A stretch of 64,000 bases of DNA from Sphingobacterium sp. BN32. Its GTDB lineage: Bacteria > Bacteroidota > Bacteroidia > Sphingobacteriales > Sphingobacteriaceae. The notes under the pieces are model-generated. The model ran no database searches. It had not been told where the DNA came from and saw only the letters and a list, made by a program, of their open reading frames with translations. Made by a program: the position numbers and the translations under genes. Shown here piece after piece: positions 42,779-52,017 of this stretch (position 1 is the first letter of the stretch; the number at the start of each line of letters is the position of its first letter). The stretch spans positions 3,348,001 through 3,412,000 of the forward strand of contig NZ_CP129963.1 in the NCBI RefSeq assembly GCF_030503615.1. The letters are read 5' to 3'.

Positions 42779-45265
42779 TTAAAATTGTTGTCCTTCCATG
42801 TCGCCCATATCATTCTGTTCTCTTTTTTCTTTCTTATTTAAGTCTTGAATACCGAAACGGTAAGAGAATGAGAGAGTCACCATTCGGCGCATCCATCGAT
42901 GCGAGAAATGCATTTGGCGATCGGCTAAATAGTTCTTCATCTCAAATTTGCGGGTGTTGAACACATCTCTAGCGTTCAAACTCAAGGTTCCCTTTTTCTT
43001 TAAGATATCTTTCTTCAGCGCCACATCTACTCCTTTCATCGGTTCCATCTGCCCCTGCATGGTCTTCATGCCGCTGCGATAATCACCGCGAACCTGAGCA
43101 GAGAATGTAGGCGTAAATTTCAGGTTCGTCGTCAAGTTTCCATTCCAGTTGAATGATTCGCGCTCGTTCAACCCCAATCCCGGTTTTGGATTAAATTTGA
43201 TTGAAGATAAGTTTAAGTTTCCTGTAACATCCCACCAGCTAAATAGATTGACTTTCGAGATTAACTCGAAACCGGCAACATCCATATCAGAAGCATTTTC
43301 CCATTTCGAATAATTTACATTGGTGCGGTCACCAACAATCTCCGAAATCATCGATGGATCGTATAGGACGGGTTGTACTTCATCGTTTACTCGACGATAG
43401 AAAGCTGAAGCTACAAAGTTCCATTTCTCATAGAATTTGGAGAAGCCGAGCTCCATAGCATGGATATCCTCCGGCAATAGGTTCGGATTACCCTGCATAA
43501 AATTCTGTTCATCCGACATGTTGATAAATGGATTCACCTGCCAACCCCTAGGGCGTTGTACGCGTCGAGAATAGCTTAACTGAATCTTATCCGTCTTAGC
43601 CTCTCCTACTCCATAACTCAGGAATACACTTGGGTATAAGCGGAAATAATCTAACTTACCATCCGCGCGGATAGGAACAGTGGGTGCATCCTCATCATAA
43701 GAATAGATGCTGGTATTTAAATAAGCTTGCTCAGCACGCAAACCGAACTGTGCCCCTAATCGGTGAGTCAATTTACGTTGATAATTGGCGTATAGCGCAT
43801 GTACGGCACTGCTCATATCGAAATCATTCGTCACAGAAAAATCTGTTGCAAATTCATTTGTAAGGGTGTCTAATAATTCGGAATACTGGCTTTCATCAGC
43901 ATAGCGCAAGATCGAGCGGTATCCAGCTTCAAACTTATGGTCCTCGCCTAATGGGAGTGTATAATCCAATTGAAAGTTCCAGTTTCTACCCAGTTCAGAA
44001 GTCGTATTCTGACGTCTTAAATCGGCAATACCGCTGGCATAGGTCTGATGAAAATCGTTGGTACCATCTTCCGTGTCATAACCAAAAGAAACATTAGCCA
44101 TCAGCTCCTCGCCTTGTCGTTTAAAGGTGCGCTTATAGTCCAATTGTGCATCAACTCCAAAGTCCTGCTCTTCCTGCATCGCGTTTCTAAAACTGCTCGC
44201 ACCGTATTCCGGTATATTCCAATATTGATAGTTGATTTTACGTCCGCGTTCATTGTCACGAATACTAAAGTTCCCCGCAATGCTCAGTGAGTTTTTATCA
44301 TTGATATAATAATCGGATCCTAAACGTATCGTATGGTTATAGCCCAAACGAGAACTCTCATCTTCACTGCGCGTGCGCGGGCTTAAATCCGTAACCTGTC
44401 TGTTGATATACTCCGTATTATCGTTGAAGCCATCACCCATAGAGTTTCTTCTGGCAAAGTTGTAGCTACCGAAGTAATTTATCTTGCCAGGTCGGTAGTT
44501 TAGTGTAACCCCGCCGTTTGCATTTTCATAATTTCCTACAGATGCATTGACCGAACCGTTCAGTCCTAGTCGTGCATTCTTCTTCAAGATAATATTCACG
44601 ATACCCGACTGCCCTTCGGCATCATAGCGAGCGGATGGATTGGTGATAATTTCCACCTTATCAATCGCCTCAGCAGGCAAAGATTGCAAGAAGGCATTGA
44701 TGTCGGAACCAGCCATAGCCGACTCCTTGCCATCCACTAGAATGCGTACGGATGTAGATCCCCGAAGACTGATTGCCCCATCAGACTCAACCTGCAAGGT
44801 TGGTACATTGCCCAACAATTCTTGCGCACTCCCTCCAATGCTTATGGTGCTCTGCGACACATCGAACACCTTTTTGTCGATACCAATCTGTAAGTCAGGC
44901 ACCCTTCCTTGCACCACAACTTCTTCAATTTGCTTTCCGTCTTCTAGAAGCGTGATTTTTCCAAGATTGAGATCCTGATTCGCTGTAATGCTAATATTGC
45001 CTCTATTATACGTTTCATGACCGAGAAAACTTATTTGAATACGATAGGTTCCTGCCGATAGGTCTTCAAATCTGAATGTTCCAGCATTGCTTGTTTGTTG
45101 ACCTTTCTGAGCGCCCTGCGAAGCCGCAGGAATCAGATTTACGCTAGCACCAACGGCTAAAGTTGTCCCGTCTTGTTCATAGACAGTTCCACGGATAATA
45201 CCTTTTTGAGCAAATAAAATAAATGGAAATAGGAATAGGATGAGGAGTAGTTGATTCTTCTGCAT
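42779..45265 (-). CDS. TonB-dependent/outer-membrane barrel receptor with carboxypeptidase-like N-domain
   Basis: A protein of 828 residues. Signal peptide MQKNQLLLILFLFPFILFAQ, CarboxypepD_reg-like domain (about 20-110, GIIRGTVYEQDGTTLAVGASV), a plug (about 125-230, LQVESDGAISLRGSTSVRILVDGK) and a barrel of the OMP_b-brl_3 group (YSRRVQRPRGWQVNPFINMSD is its usual conserved patch). This group lacks SusD partners. The C-terminus is hydrophilic (KREQNDMGDMEGQQF) instead of ending on a final barrel strand aromatic. The ligand is unknown. Confidence 0.9.
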   Translation of the reverse strand: MQKNQLLLILFLFPFILFAQKGIIRGTVYEQDGTTLAVGASVNLIPAASQGAQKGQQTSNAGTFRFEDLSAGTYRIQISFLGHETYNRGNISITANQDLNLGKITLLEDGKQIEEVVVQGRVPDLQIGIDKKVFDVSQSTISIGGSAQELLGNVPTLQVESDGAISLRGSTSVRILVDGKESAMAGSDINAFLQSLPAEAIDKVEIITNPSARYDAEGQSGIVNIILKKNARLGLNGSVNASVGNYENANGGVTLNYRPGKINYFGSYNFARRNSMGDGFNDNTEYINRQVTDLSPRTRSEDESSRLGYNHTIRLGSDYYINDKNSLSIAGNFSIRDNERGRKINYQYWNIPEYGASSFRNAMQEEQDFGVDAQLDYKRTFKRQGEELMANVSFGYDTEDGTNDFHQTYASGIADLRRQNTTSELGRNWNFQLDYTLPLGEDHKFEAGYRSILRYADESQYSELLDTLTNEFATDFSVTNDFDMSSAVHALYANYQRKLTHRLGAQFGLRAEQAYLNTSIYSYDEDAPTVPIRADGKLDYFRLYPSVFLSYGVGEAKTDKIQLSYSRRVQRPRGWQVNPFINMSDEQNFMQGNPNLLPEDIHAMELGFSKFYEKWNFVASAFYRRVNDEVQPVLYDPSMISEIVGDRTNVNYSKWENASDMDVAGFELISKVNLFSWWDVTGNLNLSSIKFNPKPGLGLNERESFNWNGNLTTNLKFTPTFSAQVRGDYRSGMKTMQGQMEPMKGVDVALKKDILKKKGTLSLNARDVFNTRKFEMKNYLADRQMHFSHRWMRRMVTLSFSYRFGIQDLNKKEKREQNDMGDMEGQQF

Positions 45266-45360
45266 GCAATATCTTCGTTTCTAGTGATAAGATGCAAAAT
45301 TGCAGAATAAAGAGGGAAGTAAACCCATCGTAACTGCATTATTACGTGTATTTTAGACCC

Positions 45361-45642
45361 TTACTCTATACTAACGGTAAGTCCCTCAGACTTTAAGATC
45401 TTCCGATAGACTTCCATTTCCGTATAGGAGCCTTCGAGAATCGCGCATTTTCCTTTGGTATGAACAGTCCAAGCTATTCTTGCCGCTTCTTCCTCACCGT
45501 ATTGCAGATAATGCATCAAACATTCGATCACATGATCAAAGGTATTGATATCATCATTCCATAAAATCAATCGATTGGACTCCTTCGTTACGGCTAGTAT
45601 TTCTTCAAGTGTAAATGCCTCGGTTTCTACCTCTACGCTCAT
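45361..45642 (-). CDS. clpS: ATP-dependent Clp protease adaptor ClpS
   Basis: A protein of 93 residues. LILWNDDINTFDHVIECLMHYLQYGEEEAARIAWTVHTKGKCAILEGSYTEMEVYRKIL matches ClpS: the NDD..TFD hairpin, the second acidic pair, and the HxxGK motif that binds N-degron residues and ClpA/ClpC. It delivers N-end-rule substrates to the Clp protease. No clpA/C gene is adjacent; fabH is divergent. Confidence 0.93.
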   Translation of the reverse strand: MSVEVETEAFTLEEILAVTKESNRLILWNDDINTFDHVIECLMHYLQYGEEEAARIAWTVHTKGKCAILEGSYTEMEVYRKILKSEGLTVSIE

Positions 45643-45646
45643 AAAG

Positions 45647-45654
45647 CAAAAATA
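45647..45654 (-). promoter_or_regulatory. Candidate -7 box of clpS
   Basis: TATTTTTG on the minus strand ends five bases before the clpS ATG, so transcription would begin at or near the start codon. Confidence 0.4.
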
Positions 45655-45676
45655 GCTTATTTTTCAAATAATTCCT

Positions 45677-45684
45677 TAATTTTG
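45677..45684 (+). promoter_or_regulatory. -7 box of fabH
   Basis: TAATTTTG, an exact TAnnTTTG match, 26 bp before the ATG at 45711. It argues against the in-frame TTG at 45690 as the start. Confidence 0.55.
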
Positions 45685-45710
45685 GCGAATTGTTTACTAA
45701 TAAAGACCCT

Positions 45711-46757
45711 ATGTTTCAATCGAAAATAGCTGGACTAGGCTACTATGTCCCTAAGAATGTATATACCAACAACGATATGACACGTTTTATGGAGACCTCT
45801 GATGAATGGATCCAGGAACGTACGGGTATCAAGGAAAGACGATTTGCAGATCGCGTTGGAGAGACAACGACTAGCATGGCGGTAGAGGCTTCTAAAATTG
45901 CTATCGAGCGAGCAAACACAACCGCTGAAGAAATCGACTTTATTATTTTCGCAACATTATCTCCCGATTATTATTTCCCTGGCTGCGGCGTTTTGTTACA
46001 AAGAGAGATGGGAATGAAAGAAGTCGGTGCATTGGATGTCAGAAATCAATGCTCAGGCTTTGTATATGCATTATCTATTGCCGATCAGTTTATTAAGACC
46101 GGCATGTACAAGAACATCCTTGTTGTAGGATCGGAGAAGCATTCCTTCGCCTTAGACTTTTCTACGCGCGGACGTGCGGTATCTGTTATCTTCGGAGACG
46201 GCGCTGGAGCGGTTGTATTGCAACCGACTACAGAGCCTGGAAAAGGTATTCTTAGCACGCATCTTCATTCTGATGGTGCAGAAGCTGAAAAACTAGCAAT
46301 GTATTATCCTGGGGCTTCTGCGGGATGCTATTTGGAAAACCCACCTACATGGCCAGATCAAGAGCTTGGCGGTATGTTGATGACGAAAGAAATGCTGGAA
46401 GATGGTTCTGCTTTCCCCTATATGGACGGACAAGCAGTATTCAAAAAAGCAGTCGTAAAATTTCCTGAAGTGATCGGCGAAGCCTTAGCTAAAAATAACT
46501 TAAAACCAACGGATATTGACATGTTGATTCCGCATCAGGCAAACTTACGTATCTCGCAATTTGTGCAGAAGACGATGGGATTGCCGGATGAGAAGATCTT
46601 CAACAACATACAAAAATATGGCAATACAACAGCTGCATCGGTGCCAATCGCCCTTTGTGAGGCTTGGGAGCAAGGAAAGATTAAGGATGGTGACCTAGTA
46701 TGTCTAGCAGCTTTCGGTGCTGGCTTCACCTGGGGATCTGCATTAATTCGCTGGTAA
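45711..46757 (+). CDS. fabH: 3-oxoacyl-ACP synthase III (KAS III)
   Basis: A protein of 348 residues from ATG 45711. The catalytic triad is visible: Cys114 in RNQCSGFVYAL, His near 274 in IPHQANLRI and Asn near 304 in YGNTTAAS. Also typical are TSDEWIQERTGIKERR at the N-terminus and AFGAGFTWGSALIRW at the end. It starts fatty-acid synthesis by condensing an acyl-CoA with malonyl-ACP; branched primers are common in this phylum. Standing alone, it may be one of several fabH copies. Confidence 0.93.
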   Translation: MFQSKIAGLGYYVPKNVYTNNDMTRFMETSDEWIQERTGIKERRFADRVGETTTSMAVEASKIAIERANTTAEEIDFIIFATLSPDYYFPGCGVLLQREMGMKEVGALDVRNQCSGFVYALSIADQFIKTGMYKNILVVGSEKHSFALDFSTRGRAVSVIFGDGAGAVVLQPTTEPGKGILSTHLHSDGAEAEKLAMYYPGASAGCYLENPPTWPDQELGGMLMTKEMLEDGSAFPYMDGQAVFKKAVVKFPEVIGEALAKNNLKPTDIDMLIPHQANLRISQFVQKTMGLPDEKIFNNIQKYGNTTAASVPIALCEAWEQGKIKDGDLVCLAAFGAGFTWGSALIRW

Positions 46758-46841
46758 GAAATTAAAAATACTTCCAGGTATCTGTGGAAAAAGCCACAGG
46801 AATGAAAGTTCTTGATGGCCATTGAAAACAGATACTTCCAG

Positions 46842-46885
46842 AAAAAAAAAGAGCGGGCTATCGATAACGATAGCCCGCTCTTTTT
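46842..46885. terminator. Bidirectional terminator between fabH and the fatty-acid hydroxylase gene
   Basis: Nine A, then GAGCGGGCTATCG, loop ATAA, CGATAGCCCGCTC, then five T. The 13-bp GC-rich perfect stem serves both convergent genes; it touches the stop codon of the minus-strand gene. Confidence 0.9.
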
Positions 46886-47573
46886 ATACATTTTCAACAG
46901 TTTCTTGCGATAGTTTCTCTGTCTTCACGCTCTTGGCTGGTTTCTTCTTAGGGAATCCGGAATTAAAAAATACATCCCATATAGACGAACTTACACCAAA
47001 ACCCTTATCTGGATCCGAGTAATGATGTAACATATGGTGATCTTTTATTCTTTTGAAGATTCCAGACTTGAAATTTGCATGATGCATCGCATAATGGCTC
47101 TCGTCATAGATCAAGTATCCTAAGAGAAATCCAGCAAAGAACGCTGCCAAGGTAAACTCGGCAAAGAAAAAACTAAATAGAATATAAATTATGGTAGCCA
47201 TTGGAATGCTGGCTGATAATGGCATTACTAAACGCAATCTATCCTTCGGAAAGTCATGATGCACGCCGTGGAAGATGAAGTGGATCCGCTGTCCGAACTT
47301 TGAGCTAGGCTCATAATGAAACACCCATCGATGGAGTACATATTCTGCAAGCGTCCAAAAAGCTAGTCCGAAGAGAAACCACAGTGCAATTTCCCCTGCT
47401 GTCATCCCTCCTTGAGCAGACGCTTTCCAAATAAAATAAATGATGACAGGAATCCAAAAAATAAGTGGAACAGTAAAGTGAACCTTGGTTAATGACTCCA
47501 AAAAATCATTCTTAAACATACGTGAAGATTCCGTAGAATTGGAAACATATAACTTCTTCGCCATAGCACTCAT
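46884..47573 (-). CDS. Sterol desaturase/fatty-acid 2-hydroxylase family protein
   Basis: A protein of 229 residues with four hydrophobic helices and the di-iron histidine clusters HRWVFH, HFIFHGVHHDFP, HYAMHH and HHMLHH, in the order of the FA2H/Scs7 group. Such enzymes hydroxylate the acyl chain of sphingolipids or related lipids. That fits a Sphingobacterium-like cell, whose membranes contain 2-hydroxy fatty acids. An internal Met four codons in is an alternative start. It is convergent with fabH. Confidence 0.88.
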   Translation of the reverse strand: MSAMAKKLYVSNSTESSRMFKNDFLESLTKVHFTVPLIFWIPVIIYFIWKASAQGGMTAGEIALWFLFGLAFWTLAEYVLHRWVFHYEPSSKFGQRIHFIFHGVHHDFPKDRLRLVMPLSASIPMATIIYILFSFFFAEFTLAAFFAGFLLGYLIYDESHYAMHHANFKSGIFKRIKDHHMLHHYSDPDKGFGVSSSIWDVFFNSGFPKKKPAKSVKTEKLSQETVENV

Positions 47574-47717
47574 TCTAAAAAGTAAACCCTAATAGTTAAT
47601 AATCTAGCCATAATAGCAAAAGGCTAGCATAATTGAATTAGAACAAATGTAATTAAAATTGGTTCGGACTTACTTTATTTACTGATATTTTGACAATTTT
47701 TAGATAAAAGTCAGAAT

Positions 47718-47945
47718 AGTAGTTAGTATTTAGTAGTTAGTAGGTAGACGCAGGGTTGGAATTAGCTTCTATGTATGAGAGAATAGGTGTAATACAATAA
47801 ATAAAAGACACCTCCTACGATCTCTCCTCTCCTAGATACCTTTTCGCAGAAATACATATCCACAATCCTTAATAACTTACATCTGATATCTAAAATATAA
47901 TATCAGCCTTAGGTCTAAATACTAACTACTATATACTAAATACTA
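47718..47945. repeat. Module B strings in inverted orientation
   Basis: The left arm 47718-47749 (AGTAGTTAGTATTTAGTAGT...) and the right arm 47912-47945 (GGTCTAAATACTAACTAC...) are inverted copies of the same word set seen at about 5724, 25918, 59717 and 60251. Between them lies non-repetitive A/T-rich sequence. Confidence 0.7.
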
Positions 47946-47971
47946 AAAAAGCCACTGACTACGTCAGTGGC
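47945..47971 (-). terminator. Terminator of the atp operon
   Basis: On the minus strand GCCACTGAC, loop GTA, GTCAGTGGC, then six T, 26 bp after the atpG stop. Confidence 0.88.
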
Positions 47972-47997
47972 TTTCCTTATACAAATATTTTTTATGC

Positions 47998-48876
47998 TTA
48001 TCCGTTTGATAGCGCTGCAGCACCGGAAACAATTTCTGTTAACTCGGTTGTAATAGCAGCTTGACGAGCCTGGTTGTACGACAATTTCAATGAACGTAAT
48101 AAATCACCTGCGTTTTCAGTTGCTTTATCCATTGCAGTCATACGAGCACCATGTTCTGAAGCATTAGAATCTAGAACAGCTTTATAAAGCTGAATCTTGA
48201 TTGCTTTAGGAATTAGCTCTTCAATAATCTTCTCTTTAGAAGGTTCGATAATGTAATCAAGTTCTGCAACATTCTCTTCTTTCTCCTCAGGAAGCAGAGG
48301 TAAGATTTGCTCTGAAGTAAGGATTTGAACTGCAGCATTACGGAATTGGTTATAAACAACCTCAACGCGGTCGATATTACCTTCCTTGAACTGATCCATA
48401 ACATACTCTGTAACTTTAGACACGTTTTCGAAGTCTAGGTTATTGAATAGTTCATTATGGTTACCAATTACATTAAAGTTGCGTCTGCTAAAGAAATCAT
48501 GACCTCTCTTACCGATAGCAATAATACTAACATCACCTCTTGCAAATTGATCCGCATATTTATCAGCGATCAAGTTGTTGGCAGTCTTAATCGCATTCGC
48601 GTTGAATGCACCAGCCAAACCTCTGTTCGAGGTAACCACAATAACCAAAACCTTTGTAGGAATACGATCTTGTGTATAAGGCGAATTATTACCCTCTACA
48701 GATGCCGATACTTGTGCTAAAATGTCTCTTAACTTGTTAGCATAAGGACGTAATTGCACAATAGCATTTGTCGCACGCTTCAACTTCGCAGCAGAAACCA
48801 TTTTCATAGCTTTCGTAATCTGCTGAGTCGATGTTACGGAGGTAATACGATTTCTAACTTCTTTTAAGTTTGCCAT
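47998..48876 (-). CDS. atpG: ATP synthase F1 subunit gamma
   Basis: A protein of 292 residues. N-terminal helix MANLKEVRNRITSVTSTQQITKAMKMVSAAKLKRA and C-terminal helix ASEHGARMTAMDKATENAGDLLRSLKLSYNQARQAAITTELTEIVSGAAAL are the coiled-coil rotor shaft that turns inside the alpha/beta ring. Last gene of the operon, with a terminator just after. atpD and atpC do not follow. Confidence 0.97.
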   Translation of the reverse strand: MANLKEVRNRITSVTSTQQITKAMKMVSAAKLKRATNAIVQLRPYANKLRDILAQVSASVEGNNSPYTQDRIPTKVLVIVVTSNRGLAGAFNANAIKTANNLIADKYADQFARGDVSIIAIGKRGHDFFSRRNFNVIGNHNELFNNLDFENVSKVTEYVMDQFKEGNIDRVEVVYNQFRNAAVQILTSEQILPLLPEEKEENVAELDYIIEPSKEKIIEELIPKAIKIQLYKAVLDSNASEHGARMTAMDKATENAGDLLRSLKLSYNQARQAAITTELTEIVSGAAALSNG

Positions 48877-48984
48877 ATTTCTTTTTTAGATATAGGATCT
48901 CAGATTTCAGATGAGTGAACTATCCTCAAAAGAATAAATCACCCATCCTACTCTATGATCTAATGTCTATACTCTAATGTCTAA

Positions 48985-50559
48985 TTAATATTTAGAAGCT
49001 AATTCTTTAGCTACCTTTTCTAATACATCAGTCAACTCATCGGAGAATTTACCAGCTTTTAATGCTGACAAAACTTCTGGATGACGTTGTTCCAATTGAG
49101 TTAAGAACTCCTCTTCGAATTGTCTTACTTTATTTACCGGAACAGCACGCAATAAGCCTTTTGTACCTGCGTAAATAATAGCAACTTGTTTCTCTACAGC
49201 AACTGGTGAATATTGACCTTGTTTAAGGATTTCCACGTTGCGAACCCCTTTATCCAATACTGCTTTCGTTGCAGCATCTAGATCAGATCCGAATTTCGCG
49301 AAAGCCTCAAGCTCACGGTATTGTGCTTGGTCTAGTTTCAATGTACCAGCAACTTTCTTCATCGATTTAATCTGCGCATTACCACCAACACGTGATACCG
49401 AAATACCTACGTTGATCGCCGGACGGATACCTGCGTTGAATAAGTTAGACTCTAAAAAGATCTGACCGTCAGTAATCGAAATTACGTTAGTCGGGATATA
49501 AGCTGATACGTCACCCGCTTGTGTCTCGATAATCGGAAGAGCTGTTAATGAACCACCACCCTTTACTAAGTGTTTGATAGACTCTGGAAGGTCGTTCATG
49601 TTGCGAGCGATCTCATCAGAAGAGTTGATCTTCGCAGCACGCTCTAATAAACGAGAGTGAAGGTAGAATACGTCTCCTGGGTATGCCTCACGGCCTGGAG
49701 GACGTTTCAATAATAAAGACACCTCACGGTAAGCCACAGCCTGTTTAGATAAATCATCATAAACGATTAATGCAGGGCGACCTGTATCACGGAAGAACTC
49801 GCCGATTGCAGCACCCGCCATTGGCGCATAGAACTGCATTGGAGCTGGATCAGCTGCAGATGCAGACACGATCACAGTGTAAGGCATTGCACCTCTTTCT
49901 TCCAAGGTACGAACGATGTTCGCTACTGTAGAGTTCTTTTGACCTACAGCAACATATATACAGAATACTGGTTGACCAGCATCATAGAATTCTTTTTGAT
50001 TTAAGATCGTATCGATACATACCGCAGTTTTACCTGTCTGACGGTCACCGATTACTAACTCACGTTGTCCACGACCAATTGGAATCATCGCATCGATTGC
50101 TTTGATACCTGTTTGTAATGGCTCAGTTACCGGCTGACGGTAGATAACACCTGGAGCTTTACGCTCGATAGGCATTTCGTATGTCTCACCAGCGATAGGT
50201 CCTTTACCATCGATTGGCTGACCTAAAGTATTTACTACACGGCCTAACATACCTTCACCTACTTTAATAGATGCGATACGGTTAGTACGTTTGATAGTAT
50301 CACCTTCTTTGATTTCATCTGAAGAACCTAAGATTACGACACCCACGTTGTCTTCTTCTAAGTTCATCACAATACCTTGTAATCCGTTTGCAAACTCAAC
50401 CAACTCGCCTGATTGAACTTTTGTTAAGCCGTAAATACGTGCAATACCGTCACCTACTTGTAATACGGTACCCACTTCTTCTAACTCGGCCTCTGACTTA
50501 AAGCCTGACAATTGCTCTCTAAGAATTGCCGAAACTTCATCTGGTCTTACCTCTATCAT
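48985..50559 (-). CDS. atpA: ATP synthase F1 subunit alpha
   Basis: A protein of 524 residues. Walker [11 protein letters not shown] (about 173), the region [43 protein letters not shown] and the arginine finger segment in [27 protein letters not shown] are characteristic. It forms the non-catalytic nucleotide sites of the F1 hexamer. Encoded 57 bp after atpH. Confidence 0.98.
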   Translation of the reverse strand: MIEVRPDEVSAILREQLSGFKSEAELEEVGTVLQVGDGIARIYGLTKVQSGELVEFANGLQGIVMNLEEDNVGVVILGSSDEIKEGDTIKRTNRIASIKVGEGMLGRVVNTLGQPIDGKGPIAGETYEMPIERKAPGVIYRQPVTEPLQTGIKAIDAMIPIGRGQRELVIGDRQTGKTAVCIDTILNQKEFYDAGQPVFCIYVAVGQKNSTVANIVRTLEERGAMPYTVIVSASAADPAPMQFYAPMAGAAIGEFFRDTGRPALIVYDDLSKQAVAYREVSLLLKRPPGREAYPGDVFYLHSRLLERAAKINSSDEIARNMNDLPESIKHLVKGGGSLTALPIIETQAGDVSAYIPTNVISITDGQIFLESNLFNAGIRPAINVGISVSRVGGNAQIKSMKKVAGTLKLDQAQYRELEAFAKFGSDLDAATKAVLDKGVRNVEILKQGQYSPVAVEKQVAIIYAGTKGLLRAVPVNKVRQFEEEFLTQLEQRHPEVLSALKAGKFSDELTDVLEKVAKELASKY

Positions 50560-50616
50560 TGTTTAAATTCGTATAAGGGGTTTTTATTCTATTATTTCTA
50601 TGACTCGCTAGGCGGA

Positions 50617-51156
50617 TTAGTGCCCTGCGAAATGTCTTTCTAATTTCTCTAATTTACCGTTGATGCTTGCATCAATTTGTCTATCACCAACGCGAACAAC
50701 AAAACCACCAATCAAAGATTTATCAACCTTGTTAGACAAGATCACTTCTTTATTGATTTGTTGAGCGATAGCCGTGCGCAAAGCTTGTAAATTATCTTCC
50801 GATAGCGGAGCTGCTGAAGTAACTTCTGCTTTCACAATTCCCTTCACCTCGTTATACTCAGCGATGAACTCTTGCGCAGTAGCATATACCAATTCAGCAC
50901 GTCCTTTTTTCACCATGATATTGAAGAAACCGATAATCTCTGGCTTCACCTTACCCTGGAATAATGCGTTCAAGATCGCCAATTTCTTATCTGTTTTGAT
51001 AATTGGGTTCTTTAAAACAGCTTGCAACTCCGTACTCGACTTCAGAATCGCCACGATTTCCTCCATGTCGACCTTAATTTCGTCTAAGTTGTTATGCTCT
51101 TTTGACAAATCAATTAATGATTTGGCATATCTTGAAGCTACTTTGAAAACTGACAT
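50617..51156 (-). CDS. atpH: ATP synthase F1 subunit delta
   Basis: A protein of 179 residues, all-helical N-terminal domain (VASRYAKSLIDLSKEHNNLDEIKVDMEEI) and C-terminal IGGFVVRVGDRQIDASINGKLEKLERHF, the usual delta ending. It links F1 to the b-subunit stalk. Position between atpF and atpA is standard. Confidence 0.96.
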   Translation of the reverse strand: MSVFKVASRYAKSLIDLSKEHNNLDEIKVDMEEIVAILKSSTELQAVLKNPIIKTDKKLAILNALFQGKVKPEIIGFFNIMVKKGRAELVYATAQEFIAEYNEVKGIVKAEVTSAAPLSEDNLQALRTAIAQQINKEVILSNKVDKSLIGGFVVRVGDRQIDASINGKLEKLERHFAGH

Positions 51157-51182
51157 ACGTTAATTCTTAATTTGGTAAGCAA

Positions 51183-51683
51183 TTAGTTTAATTTCACATC
51201 TTTCAACAAATCAGAAACTAATGCTTCTTGTTTGTTTTGATCTTCAAACTCTTTGCTTAATACTTTACGAGCAATATCCAAAGATAATGCAGACACTTGA
51301 TTTTTAACCTCAGCTAAAGCTTTTTGTTTTTGGTCTTCGATCTCACGTTTTGCTTGCTCGATGATTTTACCACCTTCAGCTTGAGCTACTTCTTTCGCCT
51401 CAGCAACAATCTTATCTTTCAACTCCTTTGCTTCTTTTAAGATGATATCACGTTCCTCACGAGCTTGCTTTAATAAAGCCTCATTCTCGTTCGTTAAACG
51501 CGCCATCTCTAACTTCGCTTTCTCAGCAGAAGCTAAAGCATCAGAAATACCTTTTTCGCGCTCTTCTAAAGCGTTTACAATAGGTTTCCAAGCAAACTTA
51601 CCTAGGATAAAGATAACGATCAATAAGATGATCAATTGCCAGAAGAACAGACCGTACGAAAACTGATTAATTAATGCGTCCAT
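51183..51683 (-). CDS. atpF: ATP synthase Fo subunit b
   Basis: A protein of 166 residues: one N-terminal membrane helix (FFWQLIILLIVIFILGKFAWKPI) followed by a long charged coiled coil (REKGISDALASAEKAKLEMARLTNENEAL...). It forms the peripheral stator stalk. 26 bp before atpH. Confidence 0.97.
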   Translation of the reverse strand: MDALINQFSYGLFFWQLIILLIVIFILGKFAWKPIVNALEEREKGISDALASAEKAKLEMARLTNENEALLKQAREERDIILKEAKELKDKIVAEAKEVAQAEGGKIIEQAKREIEDQKQKALAEVKNQVSALSLDIARKVLSKEFEDQNKQEALVSDLLKDVKLN

Positions 51684-51787
51684 TTATGTATGTATAAAAT
51701 ATAGATTTTAAGTTCTTTTTTTTTTGTTAAAACATAACTTGCAACCAACCGTTACAAGTTATGCTTATTTTTTTCAAATCTTGGCGC

Positions 51788-51979
51788 TTATTTACCTAAG
51801 ATTAAAGCACCGAATGCTAAACCTTCAACAAGGGCACCGATGATGATCATTGCAGTTTGAATTTTTGATGCTGCTTCTGGTTGACGAGCGATAGCTTCCA
51901 TTGCAGAACCACCGATTTTACCTAAACCTAAACCTGCACCAATTACGATTAAACCTGCACCTACTAAATTTGGGATCAT
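51788..51979 (-). CDS. atpE: ATP synthase Fo subunit c
   Basis: A protein of 63 residues, two helices with the GxGxG-type first helix (GAGLIVIGAGLGLGKIGGSAMEAIARQPEA) and the conserved Arg-Gln-Pro loop. The ion-binding carboxylate is Glu in IIGALVEGLAFGAL. The residues around it look proton-type; no clear sodium-binding Gln/Ser set was seen. It is slightly shorter than many c subunits. Confidence 0.97.
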   Translation of the reverse strand: MIPNLVGAGLIVIGAGLGLGKIGGSAMEAIARQPEAASKIQTAMIIIGALVEGLAFGALILGK

Positions 51980-52017
51980 AATAATTATTATTTATATAAT
52001 TTAACAAAAAAATTCTA

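Larger units (their letters stand above)
47574..47997. other. Intergenic repeat island 4
   Basis: No gene. It contains AGTAGTTAGTATTTAGTAGT strings (47718-47749), an inverted set (47912-47945, GGTCTAAATACTAACTACTA) and the atp operon terminator. The two sets face each other as inverted repeats about 160 bp apart. Confidence 0.75.

Noticed and set aside
48877-48984. Possible small gene between atpA and atpG
   Set aside because: 108 bp with short TAGAT-type repeats only and no open frame of note.
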